In this document: piece by piece, positions 1-5,272 of the stretch
Layout of the letters: the number at the start of each line of letters is the position of its first letter
Position numbering within the stretch: position 1 is the stretch's first letter
NCBI GenBank assembly: GCA_900553705.1
Contig: USEK01000090.1
Span: 1 to 6,255, forward strand
DNA length: 6,255 bases
Reading direction: 5' to 3'
Source: an uncultured Collinsella sp.
GTDB taxonomy: Bacteria; Actinomycetota; Coriobacteriia; Coriobacteriales; Coriobacteriaceae
Program-made: the position numbers and the translations under genes
The notes under the pieces: model-generated
What the model was told of the DNA's origin: nothing
The model's input: the letters and a program-made list of their open reading frames with translations, nothing else
Databases searched by the model: none

Positions 1-516
1 CGTGGCGCGCCGCGCGAGCGCGCTTCCCGCAGCGGCGCCGACGAGCATGAGATTCTGCGGGTTGGGAAGCAGGCCGGCGAGGTCGCGCGAGACCCACTGC
101 GGCAGGTACTCGCTGACGAGTGCGCAGGCCCCGCCGCCCTTGAGCGGGAACGCGGCGTAGGTGAGGCCCGAGCCCCCGCCCTCGATCTCCACTGTGCCCG
201 GATCCGCGGCGAGTGCCGCACGGGCCATTTCCGTCGCGTCCTCGAGCCGCGTGCCCTCGAGGTCTGTCATCAGCACGTATCCGTCCTTGTTCAGGATGAG
301 GTAGCGGTACGCCGTCGGCACGTCCTGCTGCCCGCAGACGCCGTCGCGTGCCAGGCCCTCCGCGACCTCGCGCGCATTGGCCGGCCCCCAGCTTGCCTCG
401 TAGACGAAGCCCGCGCTGATCGCCGCGGAGAGCGCCATGAACGAGGCGAGCCACGCCGTGGCGACCGCCGCGAACGCGTAGGCGAAGTAGCGCGCGATGA
501 CGAAGGAGAGCGGCAT
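1..516 (-). CDS. Sensor histidine kinase, N-terminal part (runs off window)
   Basis: Reading the minus strand gives an open frame of 172 codons from ATG at 516 to the left edge without a stop. Only the sensor half is present; the HAMP, His-box and ATPase domains would lie outside the window. Residues about 9-37 form a first membrane segment. Residues about 38-153 form an extracytoplasmic domain containing YRYLILNKDGYVLMTDLEG (70-88). A second hydrophobic stretch starts at PNPQNLMLVG (151-160). This layout fits the periplasm-sensing kinases paired with OmpR regulators of lantibiotic-immunity operons (CprK/LanK-like). The gene starts 26 nt after the response regulator stop, so the two are surely co-transcribed. 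A weak GAGGT sits at 526-530, 9 nt before the ATG. No better in-frame start is visible upstream. By inference it senses an antimicrobial peptide and phosphorylates the neighbouring regulator; the kinase identity rests on context and sensor layout. Confidence 0.8.
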   Translation of the reverse strand, partial: MPLSFVIARYFAYAFAAVATAWLASFMALSAAISAGFVYEASWGPANAREVAEGLARDGVCGQQDVPTAYRYLILNKDGYVLMTDLEGTRLEDATEMARAALAADPGTVEIEGGGSGLTYAAFPLKGGGACALVSEYLPQWVSRDLAGLLPNPQNLMLVGAAAGSALARRAT

Positions 517-542
517 GCCCCCGCGACCTCGCGCCCCGGTCC

Positions 543-1205
543 TCAGAGCTGCCACTTGTACCCCATCCCCCAGACGGTCGCGATCGGATCGGCGCCGGCC
601 TCGGAGAGTTTCCTCCGGGCGCGGCTGACCTGCATGGATATGGCCGCGTCGTCGGCGTCGCTCTCCCAGCCGAGCACCGCCTCGCGTATCTGCGCGCGGC
701 TCATGACCTGCCCGGGGTGGCGGGCGAGGTACTCGCAGATGGCGTACTCGGTGGGCGTGAGCGGCACGGCCTCGCCGCCCACGGCGAGGCCGCGCGCCCC
801 GAGGTCGATCCGCACCTCCCCGAAGGAGAGGGCGTGCGAGCGCGGCCGGCGCTCACGGCGTAGATGGGCCGCGACCTTGGCGCGCAGCTCCGCGGCCCCG
901 AAGGGCTTGCGGACGTAGTCGTCGGCGCCCAGGCCGTAGCCGGCCACGGCGTCCTCCTCGGCCACGCGCGCGGTCAGGAAGACGATGGGTCCGTCGAAGT
1001 CCGGGCGGATCTGCCGCACGAGCTCGAAGCCGTCGAGCCCCGGCATCATGACGTCGCAGAGCACGAGGTCGAAGCGCGAGAGGTCCATCCCCGGGACCGA
1101 CGTCGGGTCCGCCGCCCTGACGACCTCATGGCCGTCGCGGCCGAGGACGCGCGCGAGTGCGTCGAGGATCGCCCGTTCGTCATCCACTGCCAGTATCCTC
1201 GCCAT
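543..1205 (-). CDS. OmpR/PhoB-family response regulator of an antimicrobial-peptide ABC operon
   Basis: A 220-residue two-domain regulator. The receiver domain (about 1-115) has the acidic pair D8-D9, the phospho-acceptor D51 in LVLCDVMMPGLDGF, T78 in FLTAR and K100 in YVRKPF, so all catalytic positions are intact. The C-terminal winged helix (about 125-220) shows the OmpR hallmarks LTPTEYAICEYLARHPGQVMSR and a terminal VWGMGYKWQL. The start is set at ATG 1205 rather than further upstream because a perfect AGGAGG (1212-1217) sits 6 nt before it and the protein then opens with MARILAVDD. It lies 159 nt after the second permease and 26 nt before the kinase gene. It resembles SpaR/NisR/CprR-type regulators and probably controls the transporter genes in front of it. 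The DNA targets are not identified; palindromes near 3781-3842 are candidates. Confidence 0.95.
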   Translation of the reverse strand: MARILAVDDERAILDALARVLGRDGHEVVRAADPTSVPGMDLSRFDLVLCDVMMPGLDGFELVRQIRPDFDGPIVFLTARVAEEDAVAGYGLGADDYVRKPFGAAELRAKVAAHLRRERRPRSHALSFGEVRIDLGARGLAVGGEAVPLTPTEYAICEYLARHPGQVMSRAQIREAVLGWESDADDAAISMQVSRARRKLSEAGADPIATVWGMGYKWQL

Positions 1206-1261
1206 GTTAGACCTCCTGAAACTCTCGTCGGAATTGTAATAGCGCCGCACTCAGCGGTCCA
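1206..1261 (-). promoter_or_regulatory. Candidate promoter and strong ribosome binding site for the response regulator
   Basis: On the minus strand, TGGACC (1261-1256, four of six matches to the -35 consensus) is followed after exactly 17 nt by TACAAT (1238-1233, five of six to the -10 consensus). Transcription would begin near 1226, giving a leader of about 20 nt with AGGAGG at 1217-1212 and ATG at 1205. This short stretch is visibly richer in A/T than the genes on either side. The regulator and kinase may therefore be expressed separately from the transporter genes, although read-through is also possible because no terminator is seen. The assignment is by eye only. Confidence 0.5.
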
Positions 1262-1372
1262 GAGCCCTGCGCGCAGCGCCGACCCCCAGCCGGCGTCGAG
1301 CAGGGCATTCCCGCCCAGGAGGAGCGCTGCGGAGAGGAGGGCGAGCACGGCGGCGAGCGGCCTCCTACGCAT
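1251..1372 (-). CDS. Possible small hydrophobic membrane peptide ORF, perhaps frameshifted
   Basis: An ATG at 1372-1370 overlaps the stop of the second permease (ATGCGTAG). It is preceded by a good ribosome binding site, GGGAGGG (1382-1376), 3 nt upstream. The peptide opens with three arginines and then a hydrophobic segment: MRRRPLAAVLALLSAALLLG, then GNALLDAGWG. As written, the frame runs on to 1046, overlapping the regulator gene by 160 nt. However, the G/C-rich third-position pattern stops near 1251. One extra G in the run of five G (plus-strand C at 1283-1287) would give the tail VGAARRALDR and a TGA at 1253-1251, making a 40-residue single-span peptide just before the regulator promoter. 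It could be a degraded gene, a sequencing error or a shifted frame. No family is recognised. Confidence 0.35.
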
Positions 1373-2180
1373 CTGCCCTCCCGTCCTCGAAGCGGCAGAA
1401 CCAGGCGATAAGGACGGCGGCGGCTGCCAGGGTGAGCACGAGGCCAGCGAGCGCAGTCGTGAGGAGAGGGCCCGCCGCGCGTACAGCGTCGATGAAGGCC
1501 TCCACCCCGAGCGACCCCAGGCGCGCGGGCCAGGCGAGCGGCACCCAGCTCAGGGGCGTCGCCAGGGCACCGGTGAGCTCGCCGGTCATGAGGCCGTGAG
1601 CAAGTCCGCCCACTGAGAAGAACGCGAGGAGCATACCCGCCGCGCCGGCGCCGATGGCGGCGTTGCGGCCGAGGCGCAGGGCCACGCCGAGCCCCAGCGC
1701 GTAGAGGGGCAGGCTGCCCAGCACGATGCCCACCCAGGCGGCCGCAAGCGGAGCGGGCCCGAGCGGCAGGCGCCCGGCGACGGCGAGCACGGCCCCGAAC
1801 ACGCCGAGCGCCACGGCCAGCGCGCCCGCGCCGAGCGCCGCAAGGGCGAGCAGCTTCGCCGCGACGGCGCGCCCGCGCGAGGGGACCGCCGTGAGGTTGG
1901 CGAGGCGCCCGGCAGCGCGCTCCTCGTCCACGGCGAGCCCGCAGACGATGGCTGACATGAGCGGCATGAGGGCGCCGAGGAACTGGGCGTAGGCGTCCGC
2001 GCCCAGCGCCGGGTCCCATCGGGTTACGGAGAAGTACTCGCCGCAGACAAGACCGGCTGCCAGGCCGCAGACGAGGTGCACCGCCGTGAGCGGGGAGCGC
2101 GCCAGGCGCGGGGCCTCGGAGAGCAGGGCCCGCGGGAGAGTCATGCGCGGCGTCGGGTCGGAGAGTCGTGCCATGGCCAT
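1365..2180 (-). CDS. ABC transporter permease, MutG-like (lantibiotic immunity type)
   Basis: This 271-residue ABC-2 type membrane protein has about six hydrophobic segments (roughly 33-50, 67-85, 107-137, 143-168, 173-196 and 236-263). Between segments two and three lies the cytoplasmic DEERAAGRLANLTAVPSRGR (85-104), a loop typical of ABC-2 permeases (acidic, then Gly, Leu, Ser-Arg before a Lys). It is the third gene of the ATPase-permease-permease set, the position of LanG/MutG/CprC. The chosen ATG at 2180 shares one base with the TGA of the preceding permease (TGATG); an ATG six bases on at 2174 is equally possible. The ribosome binding site GAGGAAAGG lies in the end of the previous gene, so translation is coupled. 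Together with the other permease and the ATPase it should form a membrane complex that expels a peptide from the cytoplasmic membrane. The exact subfamily is an inference from order and length. Confidence 0.88.
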   Translation of the reverse strand: MAMARLSDPTPRMTLPRALLSEAPRLARSPLTAVHLVCGLAAGLVCGEYFSVTRWDPALGADAYAQFLGALMPLMSAIVCGLAVDEERAAGRLANLTAVPSRGRAVAAKLLALAALGAGALAVALGVFGAVLAVAGRLPLGPAPLAAAWVGIVLGSLPLYALGLGVALRLGRNAAIGAGAAGMLLAFFSVGGLAHGLMTGELTGALATPLSWVPLAWPARLGSLGVEAFIDAVRAAGPLLTTALAGLVLTLAAAAVLIAWFCRFEDGRADA

Positions 2181-2950
2181 CACCTTTCCTCGGAGCGCGC
2201 GAACCAGGTCGCGCCCGCCGCCGTGAGCGCGGCGAACGCGAGCGCGCAGACCGCAAGGCCCGCCAGCGTGAGCATACCGTCCGCCGCGAGCGCCCCGCCG
2301 AGCGCCATGTCCGCCGCGAGTGGCTCGCCGCTCGGCAGCACGGGGATGAAGCTCGTGGGGATGACCATGCTCGCCGACGGCGGAAAGAGCTGCGGCAGCG
2401 GCACCAACGACCAGGCGAACCCACCCACGAGCTGCGCGGCGAGCGGGCAGAAGATGCCCGCGAGCATGCCGAGCCGCGCCGTGAGGAAGAGCCCTGCGGG
2501 GATCATCCACGCCGCGGTCACCGTGTTGACGAGCGCGCAGAAGAGCATCGTGAGCGTGCCCGCGGCCGTGAGGCCCTGCGAGGAGAACGCCGATCCCGCG
2601 AGGTAGATGCCGAAGACCACGAGGTTCGAGAGCGTGCAGAGCGCGAGGCACCAGAGCGCCTTGGCCCACCAGGCGCGCCCGAGCGGGAAGCCCAGGCCCA
2701 GAAGCCCCCGCATCCGCGTGCGAGCGTCCGCCCGCGCGACGCACGCCACCACGAGCGAGAGAGACACGGGCAGGAAGAGCGCGTACCAGTAGTTCCACGC
2801 GCTGAAGATCTGCACGCCCCGGTAGGGCATCGCGCCGAGCAGCGGCATCGGCAGCGCCATGAGCACGGCCAGGCGAACCGGTGCCGCGTGGCGCGACTTC
2901 AGGGCCTCGGCGCGCAGGCCCGCGAGCAGGCCGCCTTTCTCGCCCGTCAT
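2180..2950 (-). CDS. ABC transporter permease, MutE/EpiE-like (lantibiotic immunity type)
   Basis: A 256-residue membrane protein with about six hydrophobic segments (roughly 25-42, 52-72, 95-118, 131-152, 156-180 and 224-250). The amino end has the EALKSRH motif before the first span, and WNYWYALFLPVSLSL (52-66) resembles the Trp/Tyr-rich second span of MutE/EpiE/CprB permeases. The start ATG at 2950 overlaps the ATPase stop as ATGA, so the two are translationally coupled. The gene ends with ARSEER just before the next permease begins. It is likely one of two different transmembrane halves of the LanFEG-type exporter that protects the cell from lantibiotics or similar peptides. Substrate specificity cannot be read from the sequence. 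Sequence similarity to the companion permease is low, as is usual for E/G pairs. Confidence 0.88.
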   Translation of the reverse strand: MTGEKGGLLAGLRAEALKSRHAAPVRLAVLMALPMPLLGAMPYRGVQIFSAWNYWYALFLPVSLSLVVACVARADARTRMRGLLGLGFPLGRAWWAKALWCLALCTLSNLVVFGIYLAGSAFSSQGLTAAGTLTMLFCALVNTVTAAWMIPAGLFLTARLGMLAGIFCPLAAQLVGGFAWSLVPLPQLFPPSASMVIPTSFIPVLPSGEPLAADMALGGALAADGMLTLAGLAVCALAFAALTAAGATWFARSEER

Positions 2951-3675
2951 GCCGCCACCTCCCCGCGTGCTCGTCGCCCTTCCCGGCAGAAGCTCATGAA
3001 GAGTTCCTCGAGGTCCTGCCCGGGCCGAAGCGCATCCTCGTAGGCGAGGCGCCCCCCGCAGATGATGCCGATGGTGTCTGCCATCTGCTGCACCTCGGAG
3101 AGGATTTGGCTCGAGACGATCACCGTCGTACCCGCCGCCGCGAAGCCGCGGATCTGGTCGCGCAGTTCCTCGATGCCGATGGGGTCGAGGCCGTTGGTGG
3201 GCTCGTCGAGCACGAGCAGGCGTGGCCGGGCGATAAGCGCCAGCGCGAGCCCCAGGCGCTGCCGCATGCCCATCGAGAAGCGCCCGGCGCGCTTCTTCCC
3301 GGTGTCCGCGAGGTCCACGGCGGCGAGTACCTCATCTATGCGGCTCTCGGGAAGGCCCAGCAGCGTGGTGCGCACGCGCAGGTTCTCGCGCGCGGTGAGG
3401 TTGGGGTAGAGCGGCGCCTCCTCGATGAGGCTGCCGATTGCGTAGAGGTCCTCGCGGCGCCAGGCGTGCCCGGCAAAGAGGATCTCCCCGGCCGTCGGCC
3501 GCAGCATCCCGCAGATCATCTTGAGCGTTGTCGACTTGCCGGCTCCGTTGGGACCGAGCAGCCCGTACACCTCGCCCTCGCGGATATGAAGGCTCACGTC
3601 GGCCACGGCGTCCTGCGCCTGGTCGCCGCGGCCGAAGCGCTTGGTGAGCCCGCGCGTCTCGAGCATGTAACCCAT
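2947..3675 (-). CDS. ABC transporter ATPase, LanF/BcrA type with E-loop and altered H-loop
   Basis: This 242-residue nucleotide-binding subunit would power the two permeases downstream. Walker A is GPNGAGKST (41-49), the signature is FSMGMRQR (133-140), Walker B is LLVLDEP (153-159) and the D-loop is GLDP (162-165). The region before helix 3 reads IGSLIEEAPLYPNLT (80-94). The residue aligned with the usual Q-loop glutamine is E85, the E-loop known for lantibiotic-immunity ATPases (LanF) and also found in BcrA relatives. The H-loop reads SSQILSE (188-194), so the switch histidine is glutamine (codon CAA). The start at 3675 is supported by AAAGGA at 3688-3683, 7 nt upstream; ATG 3666 is the alternative. 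The stop overlaps the next start (ATGA). This is the first gene of the operon; the closest functional analogues are NisF/SpaF/MutF and CprA of Clostridioides difficile. Confidence 0.95.
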   Translation of the reverse strand: MGYMLETRGLTKRFGRGDQAQDAVADVSLHIREGEVYGLLGPNGAGKSTTLKMICGMLRPTAGEILFAGHAWRREDLYAIGSLIEEAPLYPNLTARENLRVRTTLLGLPESRIDEVLAAVDLADTGKKRAGRFSMGMRQRLGLALALIARPRLLVLDEPTNGLDPIGIEELRDQIRGFAAAGTTVIVSSQILSEVQQMADTIGIICGGRLAYEDALRPGQDLEELFMSFCREGRRARGEVAA

Positions 3676-3682
3676 GGGTTCG

Positions 3683-3723
3683 TCCTTTCTCTTCCGGGCA
3701 CGCGGGCCGATTCACCGTGCCCG
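3683..3723 (-). promoter_or_regulatory. Leader hairpin and ribosome binding site of the transporter operon
   Basis: CGGGCACG (3695-3702) and CGTGCCCG (3716-3723) form a perfect 8-bp inverted repeat with a 13-base loop. In the leftward transcript this hairpin ends only 6 nt before AAAGGA (3688-3683), the ribosome binding site of the ATPase. It could shape translation or mRNA stability of the operon. There is no U-run after it on the minus strand, so it is not a standard terminator in that direction. Confidence 0.45.
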
Positions 3724-3780
3724 CGCGCCTTACCTTTCGGGTTCAACATCTATGGTGAGGCGCGTTTCTAACGAAGCCGT

Positions 3781-3811
3781 AACGGCCGTTGGGCTCTTTT
3801 GGAGCCAGCCC
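3781..3811. repeat. Palindrome and small hairpin, candidate operator
   Basis: AACGGCCGTT (3781-3790) is a perfect 10-bp palindrome. It is directly followed by GGCTC (3792-3796) and GAGCC (3802-3806), a 5-bp stem around TTTTG; GGGCT (3791-3795) can pair instead with AGCCC (3807-3811). The position, about 105-135 bp upstream of the ATPase start, would suit binding by the operon's response regulator, though OmpR-type proteins more often bind direct repeats. No binding protein is known. Confidence 0.35.
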
Positions 3812-3829
3812 TTCTCGACCCGCACGCAT

Positions 3830-3842
3830 TTGCTTAAAGCAA
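3830..3842. repeat. TTGCTT-A-AAGCAA palindrome, candidate operator
   Basis: Two perfect 6-bp arms surround one A. The AT-rich core sits about 155 bp upstream of the ATPase start and about 195 bp upstream of the promoter-like -10 at 4022. It may be a regulator site for either divergent unit or may be chance; a single 13-bp element is weak evidence. Confidence 0.3.
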
Positions 3843-3878
3843 CAACGTTCCCGATCGATGTAATCACCGAATCAAAAC

Positions 3879-3935
3879 GTGTACACCAGCCACCAAAGAT
3901 GCCGAAAAATGTCGCTTTTGGAGGCTGATGTACAC
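3879..3935. repeat. 57-bp imperfect inverted repeat with TGTACA ends
   Basis: The left arm (3879-3898) begins GTGTACACCAGCCACCAAA. The right arm (3916-3935), read on the opposite strand, begins GTGTACATCAGCCTCCAAA. Of 20 positions, 17 pair perfectly, one is a G-T pair and two are mismatched, around a 17-base A-rich centre. GTGTACAC at 3879-3886 is itself an 8-bp palindrome, and TGTACA recurs at 3929-3934. Neither strand has a long T-run after the stem (minus strand has only GTTTTG), so a factor-independent terminator is unlikely. It may be a dispersed intergenic element (MITE-like), a large operator or a structured RNA; it lies about 65 bp upstream of the likely start of the PgsA-like transcript. 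Confidence 0.7.
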
Positions 3936-4002
3936 AAATGCAGAATCCAGCGCAGCCCAGAGGCGCTCTCCACATGTCTGGACTCTCTATGCTTACGCTG
4001 GA

Positions 4003-4059
4003 TAGACATCGCCGGAACGGGTATAGTATCGAAAGTTTTGTCGTTAACCAGCGGGGGAG
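4003..4059 (+). promoter_or_regulatory. Candidate promoter and ribosome binding site of the PgsA-like gene
   Basis: TATAGT at 4022-4027 inside GGGTATAGTAT is a good -10 (five of six). TAGACA at 4003-4008 resembles a -35, but the spacing is short: 13 nt to TATAGT, or 15 nt if TAGTAT at 4024-4029 is used. Transcription from here would start near 4034. GGGGGAG at 4053-4059 then serves GTG 4064. This promoter placement argues that the gene cannot start at the upstream ATG 3938. Confidence 0.45.
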
Positions 4060-4063
4060 TCCT

Positions 4064-4768
4064 GTGGGCATCAAAAAGAAGATCAAAAAGGAGCTTATCG
4101 GCACTTCCGATTACCCGTCGAATAAGATCTTTACGATCTCCAATTTCATCACCTTTACGCGCCTGATCCTCACCCTGGTATTTCTGTACCTGTTTGTGAC
4201 GGATAACAACCGCGTCATCGCCATCGCAATCTACGCCGTTGCCGCCTCCACCGACTGGATGGACGGCCAGATCGCCCGCATGACCAAGACGGTCTCGTGG
4301 CTCGGCAAGGTCATGGATCCCATTTGCGACCGTGCGCTGCTGTTCACCGGCGTACTTGGACTGGTGGTCCGAGGAGAGCTGCCCATCTGGGTCTGCGTGC
4401 TCATTATTGGCCGCGACATCTATCTGGGCATCGGCACGCTTATCGTACGTCATTATCACCGTCGCCCCATCGACGTCGTCTTTCCGGGAAAGATTGCCAC
4501 TGCGCTGCTCATGACCGGCTTCTCGCTCATGCTGCTCGGGTTCCCCGTTGTTGACGGCCTGCACCTTTTGCCTTCAACCCTTACGGCCTTCCCGGGCCTC
4601 AACGGAAGCTCGGTGCCCCTCGGCATCTTCTTTGTGTATGGCGGTGTGATCTTCTCCATGCTCACGGCTGTCATCTACTCCATTAAGGGCGGAGTGGCCA
4701 TTAAACAGGCTCTCGCGCATCCCGAGGACGAGGACATCGACTTTCTGAACCCTGAAATCGAAGACTGA
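4064..4768 (+). CDS. CDP-alcohol phosphatidyltransferase (PgsA-like)
   Basis: An integral membrane enzyme of the CDP-alcohol phosphotransferase family, which moves a phosphatidyl group from CDP-diacylglycerol to an alcohol such as glycerol-3-phosphate in phospholipid synthesis. The full motif D-x2-DG-x2-AR-x8-G-x3-D-x3-D is intact: D64, D67, G68, A71, R72, G81, D85 and D89 in a 234-residue protein. The N-terminus is lysine-rich (GIKKKIKKEL), then TISNFITFTRLILTLVFLYL leads into the first span. Further spans lie about 48-60, 90-125, 143-160 and 185-210, and the tail is acidic (DEDIDFLNPEIED). The start is GTG 4064 because GGGGGAG lies just upstream and the promoter lies between it and ATG 3938. 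Mycobacteria also keep a PgsA-like gene (pgsA2) a few genes from garA. The acceptor alcohol is not certain; phosphatidylglycerophosphate synthesis is the default. Confidence 0.92.
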   Translation: MGIKKKIKKELIGTSDYPSNKIFTISNFITFTRLILTLVFLYLFVTDNNRVIAIAIYAVAASTDWMDGQIARMTKTVSWLGKVMDPICDRALLFTGVLGLVVRGELPIWVCVLIIGRDIYLGIGTLIVRHYHRRPIDVVFPGKIATALLMTGFSLMLLGFPVVDGLHLLPSTLTAFPGLNGSSVPLGIFFVYGGVIFSMLTAVIYSIKGGVAIKQALAHPEDEDIDFLNPEIED

Positions 4769-4778
4769 TTCGTTGGGG

Positions 4779-4829
4779 TATGATTACGTACGGTTCATTA
4801 TTTGCGGCACGTCCGCGATAAGTTAGGGG
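4779..4829 (+). promoter_or_regulatory. Candidate -10 and ribosome binding site of the FHA gene
   Basis: TATGAT at 4779-4784 (five of six to the -10 consensus) follows a run of G, the same GGGTAT layout as the promoter at 4022. No clear -35 is present at the right distance. AGGGG at 4825-4829 lies 5 nt before ATG 4835. The 66-nt gap also holds a small GCGG/CCGC stem (4804-4816). The FHA and MerR genes may thus be transcribed both from here and by read-through from the gene before. Confidence 0.4.
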
Positions 4830-4834
4830 TTGTC

Positions 4835-5269
4835 ATGGACAACATGGTTAACAATATGCCTCAGAATGATAAGACTGCTGACGCTACCTGCGTATTCCGC
4901 GTGCCTTCAAGCGACGTCACCGTTCCCGACCTCATGGCCAACGTGCGCATCACCGCCCCCGTTCTGTCCATCGTCAAGGGTCCGCAGACGGGTGCCGCTT
5001 TTGAGCTCGAGGACGACGTGACCACCATCGGCCGCGATCCCGCGAACGGCATCTTCCTTAATGACATGACCGTTTCGCGCAGCCACGCGCGCATTATCCG
5101 CGAGGGCCTCGGCGCTCGCATCGAGGACCTGGGCTCGCTCAATGGCACCTGGGTCGACGGTGCCATTGTCAATGCAGCCCCGCTGCACGACGGTTCTTCC
5201 GTTCAGATCGGTACGTTTACGCTCATCTACCACGAGAGCACGCCGGAGCGCATCGAAACCGGTGAGTAG
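4835..5269 (+). CDS. garA: FHA-domain protein, GarA/OdhI-like
   Basis: A 144-residue soluble protein with one forkhead-associated domain at about 42-132, which binds phosphothreonine. The conserved FHA residues are present: GR at 66-67, SRSH at 81-84 and DLGSLNGTWV at 98-107. The end reads VQIGTFTLIYHES. Upstream of the domain is a flexible stretch containing TADATCVFRV (14-23). This lines up with the VETTSVFR segment of mycobacterial GarA as I recall it, where a threonine is phosphorylated by Ser/Thr kinases and then bound by the protein's own FHA domain, switching its control of 2-oxoglutarate metabolism. T18 would be the equivalent residue. The start ATG 4835 is chosen for AGGGG at 4825-4829. 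It is followed 3 nt later by the MerR gene, the same garA-ftsR pairing found in mycobacteria and corynebacteria. The targets in this organism are unknown. Confidence 0.9.
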   Translation: MDNMVNNMPQNDKTADATCVFRVPSSDVTVPDLMANVRITAPVLSIVKGPQTGAAFELEDDVTTIGRDPANGIFLNDMTVSRSHARIIREGLGARIEDLGSLNGTWVDGAIVNAAPLHDGSSVQIGTFTLIYHESTPERIETGE

Positions 5270-5272
5270 GGC

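Larger units (their letters stand above)
3676..4063. other. Divergent intergenic region between immunity operon and PgsA-like gene
   Basis: This 388-bp stretch separates the leftward transporter operon from the rightward core genes and contains the change from very GC-rich to moderate composition. I see no convincing protein gene in it. It holds, from left to right, a hairpin at the ATPase ribosome binding site, palindromes at 3781-3811 and 3830-3842, a 57-bp inverted repeat and the rightward promoter. I could not find a clear -35/-10 pair for the leftward operon, which may depend on its response regulator. Open frames crossing it (minus 4104-3730, plus 3752-3928) lack ribosome binding sites. 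Confidence 0.75.

Noticed and set aside
2181..2798. Upstream extension of the second permease frame to 2798
   Set aside because: It overlaps the whole first permease in another frame and is Arg/Gly-rich; open only because the DNA is GC-rich.
2168..3043. Long plus-strand frames opposite the transporter genes
   Set aside because: Arg/Glu-rich shadow frames typical of GC-rich DNA; the minus strand encodes recognisable ABC proteins.
3752..3928. Plus-strand 58-codon frame ending MPKNVAFGG inside the inverted repeat
   Set aside because: No ribosome binding site, and its last part is the left arm and centre of the repeat; more likely chance.
3879..3935. Reading the inverted repeat as a factor-independent terminator
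   Set aside because: No T-run follows the stem on the plus strand and only a short one on the minus strand, and no gene ends just before it on either strand.
3938..4063. N-terminal extension of the PgsA-like protein from ATG 3938
   Set aside because: No ribosome binding site; the residues are unlike the family's start, and a promoter-like -10 lies inside. GTG 4064 has GGGGGAG just upstream.
3676..4063. A lanthipeptide precursor or a CRISPR array in the intergenic region
   Set aside because: No Cys/Ser/Thr-rich short ORF with a ribosome binding site and no regularly spaced repeats were found.
3730..4104. Minus-strand frame of 124 codons across the intergenic region, ending VEPER
   Set aside because: The tail looks protein-like, but there is no ribosome binding site, it crosses the inverted repeat and it overlaps the PgsA-like start. 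A decayed gene remnant cannot be excluded.
4802..4834. Upstream TTG start of the FHA protein
   Set aside because: ATG 4835 has AGGGG 5 nt upstream, while the TTG has no ribosome binding site and lies close to the likely transcript start.
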